Part shown: in pieces, positions 12,901-24,900 of the stretch
How the letters are laid out: each line of letters begins with the position of its first letter
How positions within the stretch are numbered: the first letter of the stretch is position 1
Assembly (NCBI RefSeq): GCF_026230105.1
Contig: NC_079480.1
Location: 15,542,488-15,606,487, forward strand
Length of the DNA: 64,000 nucleotides
Source: Diorhabda sublineata
Lineage: Eukaryota > Arthropoda > Insecta > Coleoptera > Chrysomelidae
Direction: 5' to 3'
Program-made: the position numbers and the translations under genes
The notes under the pieces: model-generated
What the model was told of the DNA's origin: nothing
Databases searched by the model: none
Seen by the model: the letters and a program-made list of their open reading frames with translations, nothing else

Positions 12901-15900
12901 CAATCTTCGTAACAGCTTCCAATCCTATACAAGATCCAAATTAGTTCATTTTGGCATTGCTGGCTGCTGTTCTTGCAAAGAAATTCGCTTGTTGTAGCCG
13001 AATTAACTATGGTAGCTTCATAAAACCTTAGGACCAAAAAGCTTCATACTTCGTAACAGATTCCAATCTTCTTCAAGGTCCAGATTAGTTAATCTTGATA
13101 TTGCTCACACATTTGAAGCTCATAAACATTGCGTCTGTCTGCAGATGTCTATGCTTGAATCTATCTATGGCTATGATTTAAAGACAAAACTGCATCAAAA
13201 ATATCGACTCACGAACATAATTGAAGTTATTTTATATATTTTCTTCGATACAGGAAGAAATAGGTCTATCAAATATAAAGACTGCTTTCTTTTTTAACAC
13301 TTCCACGTATTTTTTGAAAGTTTTTCTTGGTTTATCAGTTTTCGGTTCTGATCCACATTTTTATACACCAGATTTAGTACAAAGTGACTTCTGATTTTAC
13401 TGAAAATGAAATATAATCACATATAAGATCTTTCAGAAATATAACGTTCCAGGAATGGTTTTAGACATGGGTTCGATAGTATTTTGAAGTGATATTTCGA
13501 AATTGACATCTTCCTTATATGCAAATGAAGATTACTTTTAATAAAAAATTAGCCTCATAGATAGTGAGTTTGCATAATTTCTTTAGACTGTTTTCTGTAT
13601 CCTTACAGCAGATATTTACCGAAAATCTAAAAGCGTGTTTTGAGGCATTTTACAAGGAAGTTAAAAAACATTAAGGAGCGCGGGTTTTTTGGGAAGGCGG
13701 TAGTGCGAAGAACTCGTGCGTCGCATATCAGATTCGTCTAATGCCGCCGGCAAGAGGCGGTAGCAAAGGTATCGATAACTAGGTCAAAAGGGCAATAAAC
13801 GGTACTAGGTTAACGGAATGTATTCAAACGAGATGTTTCGGAAGTTTTAAATGAAACATTTTCAGTGTTAATGAATTTATTAATACGTATAACAATAAAT
13901 TTATTTCTTTGTAAAAAAAATTAACAAGTTTCTATATCATTTTACTATTCTATTATTATTGAATCATCGTTTTATTCAAGTTAAAATCTCGGGAGCATCG
14001 TTTCAGTTAGCTACGTAGTTGATTTTATTTTCTTTTCGACGCTTTTATTGTTTATACACTAATGTTATTATTTTAAAAGCGATCGTGGCGGAATCAATCC
14101 GATAGGCACGTACCGACGCCGCCTTCTCCACGAAATGAAAATTTCTCGTTTCTGATATGATTGGGGCTTCGGATTTGAAACAAAACACTAAGAAAACAAA
14201 ACATAACGGTTATATCGCCATTTTCTTATAAATAACAAGTTTTTCATATCGATTATCTTTAATAAGTCGAAAGGATAATGGAAAATTGTGTGTTACTGGT
14301 AGAAAAACATAATTCGAAAAAAGTTTTCGATAAAAAGAAATTTATCAATTGATAATCGTTCTCTATAATCTAAGGATCTATAGTCTAGATTTAACAGACA
14401 CGATTTGTTTAGCGATACAACAAATGATACTTCCCATAAATTTGTTTTTATGTGTGATTCTCATAGAGGGCACTAGTTACACGGTTTATACCAAGTAGTA
14501 TTTAATTTTTCCAATATTAGAACTCGATACTATATACTGCTTATATTAACTGATGCTGGTATAAAATATTAATGAAGTTATTAATTATTATTATTAATTA
14601 GTGAGCAGTATTGATAGAATATATAGAGAGGATACATTTAAAAAAATTAAGATTGGAATTTTGTTCTTTAAAATTAAATAAGTATGAGCACTGAGCTATT
14701 AGAGGTTTTAGTGTGAAAAAAATAACAATTTGATGATCAAATATGATGATTCTGATAGCGTGTTTCGATCTATATTAGTCAATTTTATCTATGAATGTAC
14801 TTACTTAATAAAATTACAAAGATCTTTAATTTCAACTCGGTATTCACATCAGACAAATTTTCGGACCAATTCGTAAGCGAAACTCCAGAAATTCACTCGA
14901 GGGAGTATTATTCCGGATAATTCAATTTGGCCCGTTATGAGATATGCCCGAGAAAGACATTTTTTTCTCTCTCTTTTCGGTCTATTAAAGGACGTGTCAT
15001 CGTCGGAATATTCTACAAGATAAAAATAAAAACGAGTCACTTTCCAATTTGCAGACTCCCTATCGTTGACACACTGTGACTAAAAGGTATACTCTATATA
15101 TAGAAGCGCACAAACTCTTCTTCTCGAATACTCAAAATCATAGAAACCGAGCACGTAGTTTTGCCACTTGAAACGCATACACTATAGGAAAAAAAAGGTA
15201 AAGAAGAGTTGGAATACTGCAGGGAAAAATCGAGTTTACTTATTTGTACTTTTTGAAAAACCTCATTCAAGAAACTATAATCTAATATACAGGGTATGGA
15301 AAAGATTTATGTTTGAATGAAGATTTTCATTTTTTTTGTTTTTATTCCAGGTGGCTTGGGTTCGCGTCGACACCCAAACTATTCTATCCATTCATCATAA
15401 CGTAATAACCCAAAATCCTCGTATATCTCTATCGTACAATGATCATAGATCTTGGTATTTACATATCAAGAACGTACAAGAAGTCGATAGGGGATGGTAC
15501 ATGTGTCAAGTTAATACTGACCCGATGCGTTCCAGACAAGGATATCTACAAGTTGTCGGTAAGTTTTTATAAGTGAATCAGCTGTTTTTTGTTTTAAAAC
15601 GTTTTAAATCGAGTAGAAAATTGATAAAACAGTAAAAAAAACCATCATTTGTAGATTTTGTATATCGCATTAATTATAAAACCAGCCACTAACTTGGTTA
15701 TCTATTCGAAAATTCCTAGAGGAAACGTGAAACGTCGGAAAAGCTCTTAGGAATACATGTAAATGAAAATGAAATATTACTGAATAAAGTTCGTATTTTC
15801 AGAGAATAATAGCAGATAATGTGAACGATGTGAATTTCTATTCGAGACAAAAAATAAACACAAACTCATTCAGCATGGAGTAATTCTCTATTTTATAGTC

Positions 15901-18900
15901 TTGTTTTTTGGAAATTTTATTTTTTAACACTACTAATATGATATGGGAATTTAATCTGACAATCAAAAACCTGGAATTCACTTCAATATCTTCGGTGATT
16001 AGAAATTTTTCGTGTTTTTTGTAGACTTTCAACCTCCGAGCTGTTTTAAAACCTTTTTCAAAATTGTAAATAAACTTTCTTCTCTACAATTGGATATAGA
16101 TAGACGAAAATAATTATTTTTCATTTGTTTTTTTTTATTCGATTTAATCCGTATAGCTTTCCTAGTAGAAAAACAGTCGTATTTCTTTTGAAAAATGTGA
16201 AAATCTGCAACGGAATGCCGATGGTTGGCGTAATGTATTTCGGTGTAAGATGCACTCTGTTTTCTGTTAGTAAAGAATCGACATATATGAAAAATAAAAT
16301 AAACTTACAAATTTAATATCTGGATGAAAGCCAAGCTTCTCTATACACAAAGGACTGTTATTTCAACATTTTCTCTTTCGTTATTATAACAAAATGAAAC
16401 TACTAGAATTAGAAATTTCATCAAATTACTTTTATATGTAATGAAATTAACGATTTTGATAAGTTTATAAAGATATACAATTTGTTTTAATTGTTACATA
16501 TAAATTTAATAATTGTTTACTGTTTATATGGAACAACAAGTTTTAATTACAAGGATGTTACCAAAAGTATTTGGTCTGACCTAGAGATCGTGATAGTTGT
16601 CTAACAAAAAAGAAAATTGTCGCCTCGACTTAATTACCAGAAAAAAAAAAGAGATCGTGATCTACAGGGAAACAATCACATAATATCATAGTGCATCAGC
16701 TCAAAACGTTATTAAAACTCTATAAAAATATACGAAGATGGTTCTAGATCATAGATACACCCGATCTAACTTGGGGAATAATCCAAAAATTCGGTACATC
16801 GCATATCAACTGAAAATTTGGATCTGAGAAAGCTGTGCGCGTTTGATCGCAATTTTTGGCCATATAGGAAACGTGTATTGTGCTAAATATAATTTTTTTC
16901 AAAATTTTTGTGTTTACTTTTGTTCTGGGACCATCCATGAATTAACCTTCTTCAATGTGAAAATCTCTACCTTCAATTTCTTCCCAATATAATCTGAGAT
17001 ATATGAAATTTGAGTTATAATTTTATATAGATCAATCAAAAGATATCAAAAAAGTTATTTATGTGAGATTTGTATGAACTTTCCTTGTTTTTATATTTAA
17101 ATCAAATCATAAGTGAACTTTGCCAATAAAAAAATATTTCTTATTTAATATATTGAAACAATTGTTTAATAAATATGAGAATTTTGAACTCTCAAAGTAG
17201 ATTTTCAATCACCAAATTTCAATCTTCTTAATAATTTCTTCCATAACTAACCAGAAAAATCGTTCACAATATACAATGTTGATTCAAATATATAGTATTT
17301 TTAGAAAATATCCTTTTTGTGGACTGTATCTTTATTTTTTTTATCACTTGAATCAACAAACTTTTATTATTATTCATGTTTAAACAAGGAGAGACTGAAA
17401 CTTTGCGATGTTGCCAATTGTTGAAGTGTATCCAACAGTCTTATTATTTAAATAAACGTTAATTATTGATGATTTTCTTCCAGTTCCTCCTAGTATTATT
17501 GACAAAGAAACCAGCTCTGATATGGTGGTACTAGAATCAACGAATGTCAGTTTGACGTGTAAAGCCACCGGATATCCTGAACCGTATGTGATGTGGAGGA
17601 GAGAAGACGGGGAGGATATCCGTTATAACGGAGAAAATGGTAATTATCATTAAATTATTCATTAATCAGACATTTAATTAACTAATTTTTTATTTTTATA
17701 TCGAAATTTTGATCTCATTTACCTAATATCTGAAAGGACATCAAAGCTGGAATGATAAAAAAGCGAATTTAATGAAATTGCCGAGGATTTAAATACTCGG
17801 GAAATCAGAATAAATTTAATAGACTAAACGGGGCGAATATCAGCACGACCCATCACCAGAAACCAAGTATTAGGGTAAAGTAACGGCATCAATTCCAGAG
17901 AGAGGACACAAGCTTGATAAAGACCAAAACTGTATAAGTATTTGGAAATTTTTTGCATATCTTCAAATTTTATTGAAACATAATTAACGTAATCGTTTGA
18001 AAGCCCCAAATGAAACGTAGTTTTAACCCTGGAACATACCTCAGGATGTCACATCGAAAAAGTTTAGCATTGAGAAAAAACTCACCTCAATAATAAACTG
18101 TAAAAGTTAATTGGATCAAAATTCCATACAAGAAATGATTAAAAATGTCATTAAATAGTATACGGATAGATTAAAATCAGTAGGCGGAACTTGAATAGGA
18201 ATTTTCGGGTATAGAACCAAACAGTTTGAAAATTTGGACTGCGCAGCAAGAATTTTTCAAAAAGAAATTAATGCAATTGAAAAGAGTGTTCAGTTCAATT
18301 TAGAGGGATCATCATCATGTCCGATAGAGCTTTAATATTATGAAATCTAAACTCATTCGAGATTGCTCAGAAAAATTAAAATAAGCTAGACAAGAGAAAT
18401 AAAATTATCCCATAATGTAAAAAGTAGTTAGGAGCAAAACTGATTATTGGAACAACCTACAAGGACTGAGACAGGCAAAAACTCTTCTGGGAAACTATAA
18501 ACAAAGAAGATCTGCAGAATGTATCAAGCTAAGTAAGAATTATCTACGAATACTAATAGGAATTCTATCGGTGCACCTGAAGATGCTAGGACTAAACCTC
18601 TTTCCACGGAGATCTCTGGTAATTGGAGCCATGCCATATTCTAGACTTTTTGAAAGGGGATTAACTGTAAACACAGGGCTCTCCAGTTCTGTCAGCAAGA
18701 AAATGGGACACAACATTGACTAATGAATGATAAATCTACAAGGCAATTCCTTTTTGCACTATTCTTTGTCAAAAGAAAAGCTTTCAAATAAAGTTCAACT
18801 GATATAACTAAAATTACTAACTTTCTTTTCAAGAAACAACATATTATAAATCAAAAGCTCGAAAATTAGTTAGGAGCAAAACTGATTATTGGACCAACCT

Positions 18901-21900
18901 ACAAGGACTGAGACAGCAAAAGCTCTTCTGGGAAACTATAAACAAAGAAGATCTGCAGAATGTATCAAGCTAAGTGAGAATTATCTACGAATACTAATAG
19001 GAATTCTATCGGTGCACCTGAAGATGCTAGGACTAAACCTCTGTCCACGGAGATCTCTGGTAATTGGAACCATGCCATATTCTAGACTTTTTGAAAGGGG
19101 ATTAACTGTAAACACAGGGCTCTCCAGTTCTGTCAGCAAGAAAATGGGACACAACATTGACTAATGAATGATAAATCTACAAGGCAATTCCTTTTTGCAC
19201 TATTCTTTGTCAAAAGAAAAGCTTTCAAATAAAGTTCAACTGATATAACTAAAATTACTAACTTTCTTTTCAAGAAACAACATATTATAAATCAAAAGCT
19301 CGAAAATTAGTTAGGAGCAAAACTGATTATTGGAACAACCTACAAGGACTGAGACAGGCGAAAACTCTTCTGGGAAACTATAAACAAAGAAGATCTGCAG
19401 AATGTATCAAGCTAAGTAAGAATTATCTACGAATACTAATAGGAATTCTATCGGTGCACCTGAAGATGCTAGGACTAAACCTCTTTCCACGGAGATCTCT
19501 GGTAATTGGAGCCATGCCATATTCTAGACTTTTTGAAAGGGGATTAACTGTAAACACAGGGCTCTCCAGTTCTGTCAGCAAGAAAATGGGACACAACATT
19601 GACTAATGAATGATAAATCTACAAGGCAATTCCTTTTTGCACTATTCTTTGTCAAAAGAAAAGCTTTCAAATAAAGTTCAACTGATATAACTAAAATTAC
19701 TAACTTTCTTTTCAAGAAACAACATATTATAAATCAAAAGCTCGAAAATTAGTTAGGAGCAAAACTGATTATTGGAACAACCTACAAGGACTGAGACAGG
19801 CAAAAACTCTTCTGGGAAACTATAAACAAAGAAGATCTGCAGAATGTATCAAGCTAAGTAAGAATTATCTACGAATACTAATAGGAATTCTATCGGTGCA
19901 CCTGAAGATGCTAGGACTAAACCTCTTTCCACGGAGATCTCTGGTAATTGGAGCCATGCCATATTCTAGACTTTTTGAAAGGGGATTAACTGTAAACACA
20001 GGGCTCTCCAGTTCTGTCAGCAAGAAAATGGGACACAACATTGACTAATGAATGATAAATCTACAAGGCAATTCCTTTTTGCACTATTCTTTGTCAAAAG
20101 AAAAGCTTTCAAATAAAGTTCAACTGATATAACTAAAATTACTAACTTTCTTTTCAAGAAACAACATATTATAAATCAAAAGCTCGAAAATTAGTTAGGA
20201 GCAAAACTGATTATTGGAACAACCTACAAGGACTGAGACAGGCAAAAACTCTTCTGGGAAACTATAAACAAAGAAGATCTGCAGAATGTATCAAGCTAAG
20301 TGAGAATTATCTACGAATACTAATAGGAATTCTATCGGTGCACCTGAAGATGCTAGGACTAAACCTCTTTCCACGGAGATCTCTGGTAATTGGAGCCATG
20401 CCATATTCTAGACTTTTTGAAAGGGGATTAACTGTAAACACAGGGCTCTCCAGTTCTGTCAGCAAGAAAATGGGACACAACATTGACTAATGAATGATAA
20501 ATCTACAAGGCAATTCCTTTTTGCACTATTCTTTGTCAAAAGAAAAGCTTTCAAATAAAGTTCAACTGATATAACTAAAATTACTAACTTTCTTTTCAAG
20601 AAACAACATATTATAAATCAAAAGCTCGAAAATTAGTTAGGAGCAAAACTGATTATTGGAACAACCTACAAGGACTGAGACAGGCAAAAACTCTTCTGGG
20701 AAACTATAAACAAAGAAGATCTGCAGAATGTATCAAGCTAAGTAAGAATTATCTACGAATACTAATAGGAATTCTATCGGTGCACCTGAAGATGCTAGGA
20801 CTAAACCTCTTTCCACGGAGATCTCTGGTAATTGGAGCCATGCCATATTCTAGACTTTTTGAAAGGGGATTAACTGTAAACACAGGGCTCTCCAGTTCTG
20901 TCAGCAAGAAAATGGGACACAACATTGACTAATGAATGATAAATCTACAAGGCAATTCCTTTTTGCACTATTCTTTGTCAAAAGAAAAGCTTTCAAATAA
21001 AGTTCAACTGATATAACTAAAATTACTAACTTTCTTTTCAAGAAACAACATATTATAAATCAAAAGCTCGAAAATTAGTTAGGAGCAAAACTGATTATTG
21101 GAACAACCTACAAGGACTGAGACAGGCAAAAACTCTTCTGGGAAACTATAAACAAAGAAGATCTGCAGAATGTATCAAGCTAAGTGAGAATTATCTACGA
21201 ATACTAATAGGAATTCTATCGGTGCACCTGAAGATGCTAGGACTAAACCTCTGTCCACGGAGATCTCTGGTAATTGGAGCCATGCCATATTCTAGACTTT
21301 TTGAAAGGGGATTAACTGTAAACACAGGGCTCTCCAGTTCTGTCAGCAAGAAAATGGGACACAACATTGACTAATGAATGATAAATCTACAAGGCAATTC
21401 CTTTTTGCACTATTCTTTGTCAAAAGAAAAGCTTTCAAATAAAGTTCAACTGATATAACTAAAATTACTAACTTTCTTTTCAAGAAACAACATATTATAA
21501 ATCAAAAGCTCGAAAATTAGTTAGGAGCAAAACTGATTATTGGAACAACCTACAAGGACTGAGACAGGCGAAAACTCTTCTGGGAAACTATAAACAAAGA
21601 AGATCTGCAGAATGTATCAAGCTAAGTAAGAATTATCTACGAATACTAATAGGAATTCTATCGGTGCACCTGAAGATGCTAGGACTAAACCTCTTTCCAC
21701 GGAGATCTCTGGTAATTGGAGCCATGCCATATTCTAGACTTTTTGAAAGGGGATTAACTGTAAACACAGGGCTCTCCAGTTCTGTCAGCAAGAAAATGGG
21801 ACACAACATTGACTAATGAATGATAAATCTACAAGGCAATTCCTTTTTGCACTATTCTTTGTCAAAAGAAAAGCTTTCAAATAAAGTTCAACTGATATAA

Positions 21901-24900
21901 CTAAAATTACTAACTTTCTTTTCAAGAAACAACATATTATAAATCAAAAGCTCGAAAATTAGTTAGGAGCAAAACTGATTATTGTACCAACCTACAAGGA
22001 CTGAGACAGCAAAAGCTCTTCTGGGAAACTATAAACAAAGAAGATCTGCAGAATGTATCAACCTAAGTAAGAATTATCCACGAATACTAGTAGGAGTTCT
22101 ATCGGTGCACCTGAAGATGCTAGGACTAAACCTCTTTCCACGGAGATCTCTGGTAATTGGAGCCATGCCATATTCTAGACTTTTTGAAAGGGGATTAACT
22201 GTAAACACAGGGCTCTCCAGTTCTGTCAGCAAGAAAATGGGACACAACATTGACTAATGAATGATAAATCTACAAGGCAATTCCTTTTTGCACTATTCTT
22301 TGTCAAAAGAAAAGCTTTCAAATAAAGTTCAACTGATATAACTAAAATTACTAACTTTCTTTTCAAGAAACAACATATTATAAATCAAAAGCTCGAAAAT
22401 TAGGGATATTGACGATTAAAAAGTATAAGATAAATATTGTATTTAAATTTAAAACTAAAGTTTTAGAGTTAATAATTTTTTTTTCTTCTAATACACATAT
22501 TTACAAACGGTTTTTTTTCTTTTTAGAGATATATTTTCCTTTGAAACTTTTCGACTTTTATTGTATTTTTTTCCTTTTGAATCTGCACATTCCTTCGAAT
22601 TGGAAATCGGGAGAATCTGAATTCATTTGGTATTACGAATCGACGGGTATTCGAAAAGGAAACTAATGATTTTCGGATTGTTGAATGTTTGTATATGAAA
22701 AAGAATTTATACATAAAATCTAACTCATTCACGTCAAATCGACTATTGGTGATGATCATTCAGAAAAATACAAATAAAAATTTTTAGAAATATGAGGTTT
22801 AGTTATAAAAACAGATTTTTATCACTTGTAAACTGGTTTCACAAATTAAAAGGTTTCTAGTTCAGTCTCAAATCTGTACAAAAGGTAATTTGTTAATTAT
22901 TAATTCTTAAAATCCTAAAATCATTTGTAAAAAATTAGTAGTTGTTATATAAATATAAAATGAAGATGTAGTAATCTATCAATAATTTTTGAAAGAAGCT
23001 TTGATTTCAAGCTTAACATCCATTTTACACACAATGAATTCAACACTGAAGTTGATTTATTACTAAAAATACAATACACACCTGATGAATTATTCAAACG
23101 TAAAATATGCTTTTTTCAAAGAAAATCTGATAGCATAACTTTCCATTCACTCATTCTAATGTTCAAATTTATATTTTTTTTATTACACCATATTACACTC
23201 GACTCAAAAAACTTTTAAACGTTATTTTGATTGGCGATGCTGTTGTGAATATATCAAATTTTACATTGACATAATGGGTTTGACATTTTTGATGACGTCT
23301 ATAATATCGTGACAGATGACAAATCATGATCTAGAGGAGCCAAATCAAGGAAATAACTGGAGATGTCGCTTTTGTCCTAATAGTTGAAACAAAAACGTTT
23401 TTGAACATTTAAAACATCGAATTGATAATTATGTCAACATAAAATATAAATTATAGTTTCATGTAGATAATTTCTGTATGTCTCGTCATAAAAGTATGTT
23501 TTGTGATACGTTCATATAACGTTCATTTTCAAATTTAATTTGATTATGCATTAGATTGATGCAGAAACAATAAAAACCTATTCCAACAAACACAAAGTGA
23601 TAATTTAATTAATTAAAATTCAATAGCACAAAAACAGTACTTCCAATCCATATATTTATATATGGATTATATATGAAATTTATGTAATTATGATTTTTTT
23701 ATGCAAAATTCATGAATAAAAGCACGAATAACAACTTATTGGGGTCATAAATCAATCTGTAATGAATTAGTTCAATTCGATCATTTGCTGGTTCAATATA
23801 ATAATAATAAACTTTTATATCTGTTTATATATTAATTTTCATTCGAAAGCGAAAGTATTTGGTAGAACAAAAAACAAGATTCTAGATCACATTATTTTGG
23901 TTAGGTTGGGTTTTATATAAAATTTATTGCGTTTGGTTTCAGTAAACGTTGTGGATGGCGAGATTCTATTTATAACCAAAGTGAGTCGACTGCATATGGC
24001 TGTTTATCTTTGTATAGCCTCAAATGGAGTTCCTCCATCTATAAGCAAAAGAGTGCAGCTCAAAGTTCAATGTAAGTATATTTAAGAGTAGTTATCCGTC
24101 ATAATCATTTGAAACTTTGGTGGATAGATCGATAGCTTCTAGTTCTCGGTTGAGAATTAGAACTTAGAGCCCATAGAAAAAAGGTATCGCATCCAAAAAA
24201 TTGATATTTTGGCAAAACTCTAGAAGCGACTTCAAACATCTAAGAATTTGAAATTCTGGTGAATGCGTCGATGAATGAAGCTCCCGACTGAGATTTAAAA
24301 TTATGGCGAAAGACTAGCGGTGACTGCATACATCCGAAATCGAAAATTGAAATTTTGGTGGACGCTTTTATAGGTTTAGGCTATCGCTTGAGATATTTAA
24401 AATTCTGGTGGAAGCGTTGGTAGATTAATAATTTCTGATTGATATTTCAAATTTGTGTGAGCCTATAAACATCAACGCACTTTATTTAAACACTCGTAAT
24501 TGCAACAAATTTCATCTAAATATTTGCTGGGTGCTTAGATAGTTGTGAGCGAAATTTTTCTCTTTCTTATTTGGAAATTTAAAATTTGCAAACAGTTCTG
24601 GGTAATTTGAAATTTTGGTGTTAACCGAGGAGGTATTATTTCTGTTGTATTAAATTGTTTAAATATACACGCAAACATAGAAAGAGAATTGGGTGTTTTA
24701 GACGTCACGAGATTATTTCTAATCAAGAGTTAATTGAATAAACTTGAACAGCCCCGCAGGCTGAAAATTATAAAAGCCGAAGCGAATACGAAATCATATT
24801 CTCGGAATATTTACATAATAAGTTAATTCATTCATCAACCACTCTTAATATTAAAGGTTAATTTACTGTTAGAAAAATGTATTGGATGCGATATTGGATG

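Noticed and set aside
18889..19164. 91-codon open frame as a gene (and its twin at 21982-22257)
   Set aside because: It is one unit of a nine-copy tandem array derived from a retrotransposon end, begins with TTG and has no splice or promoter context.
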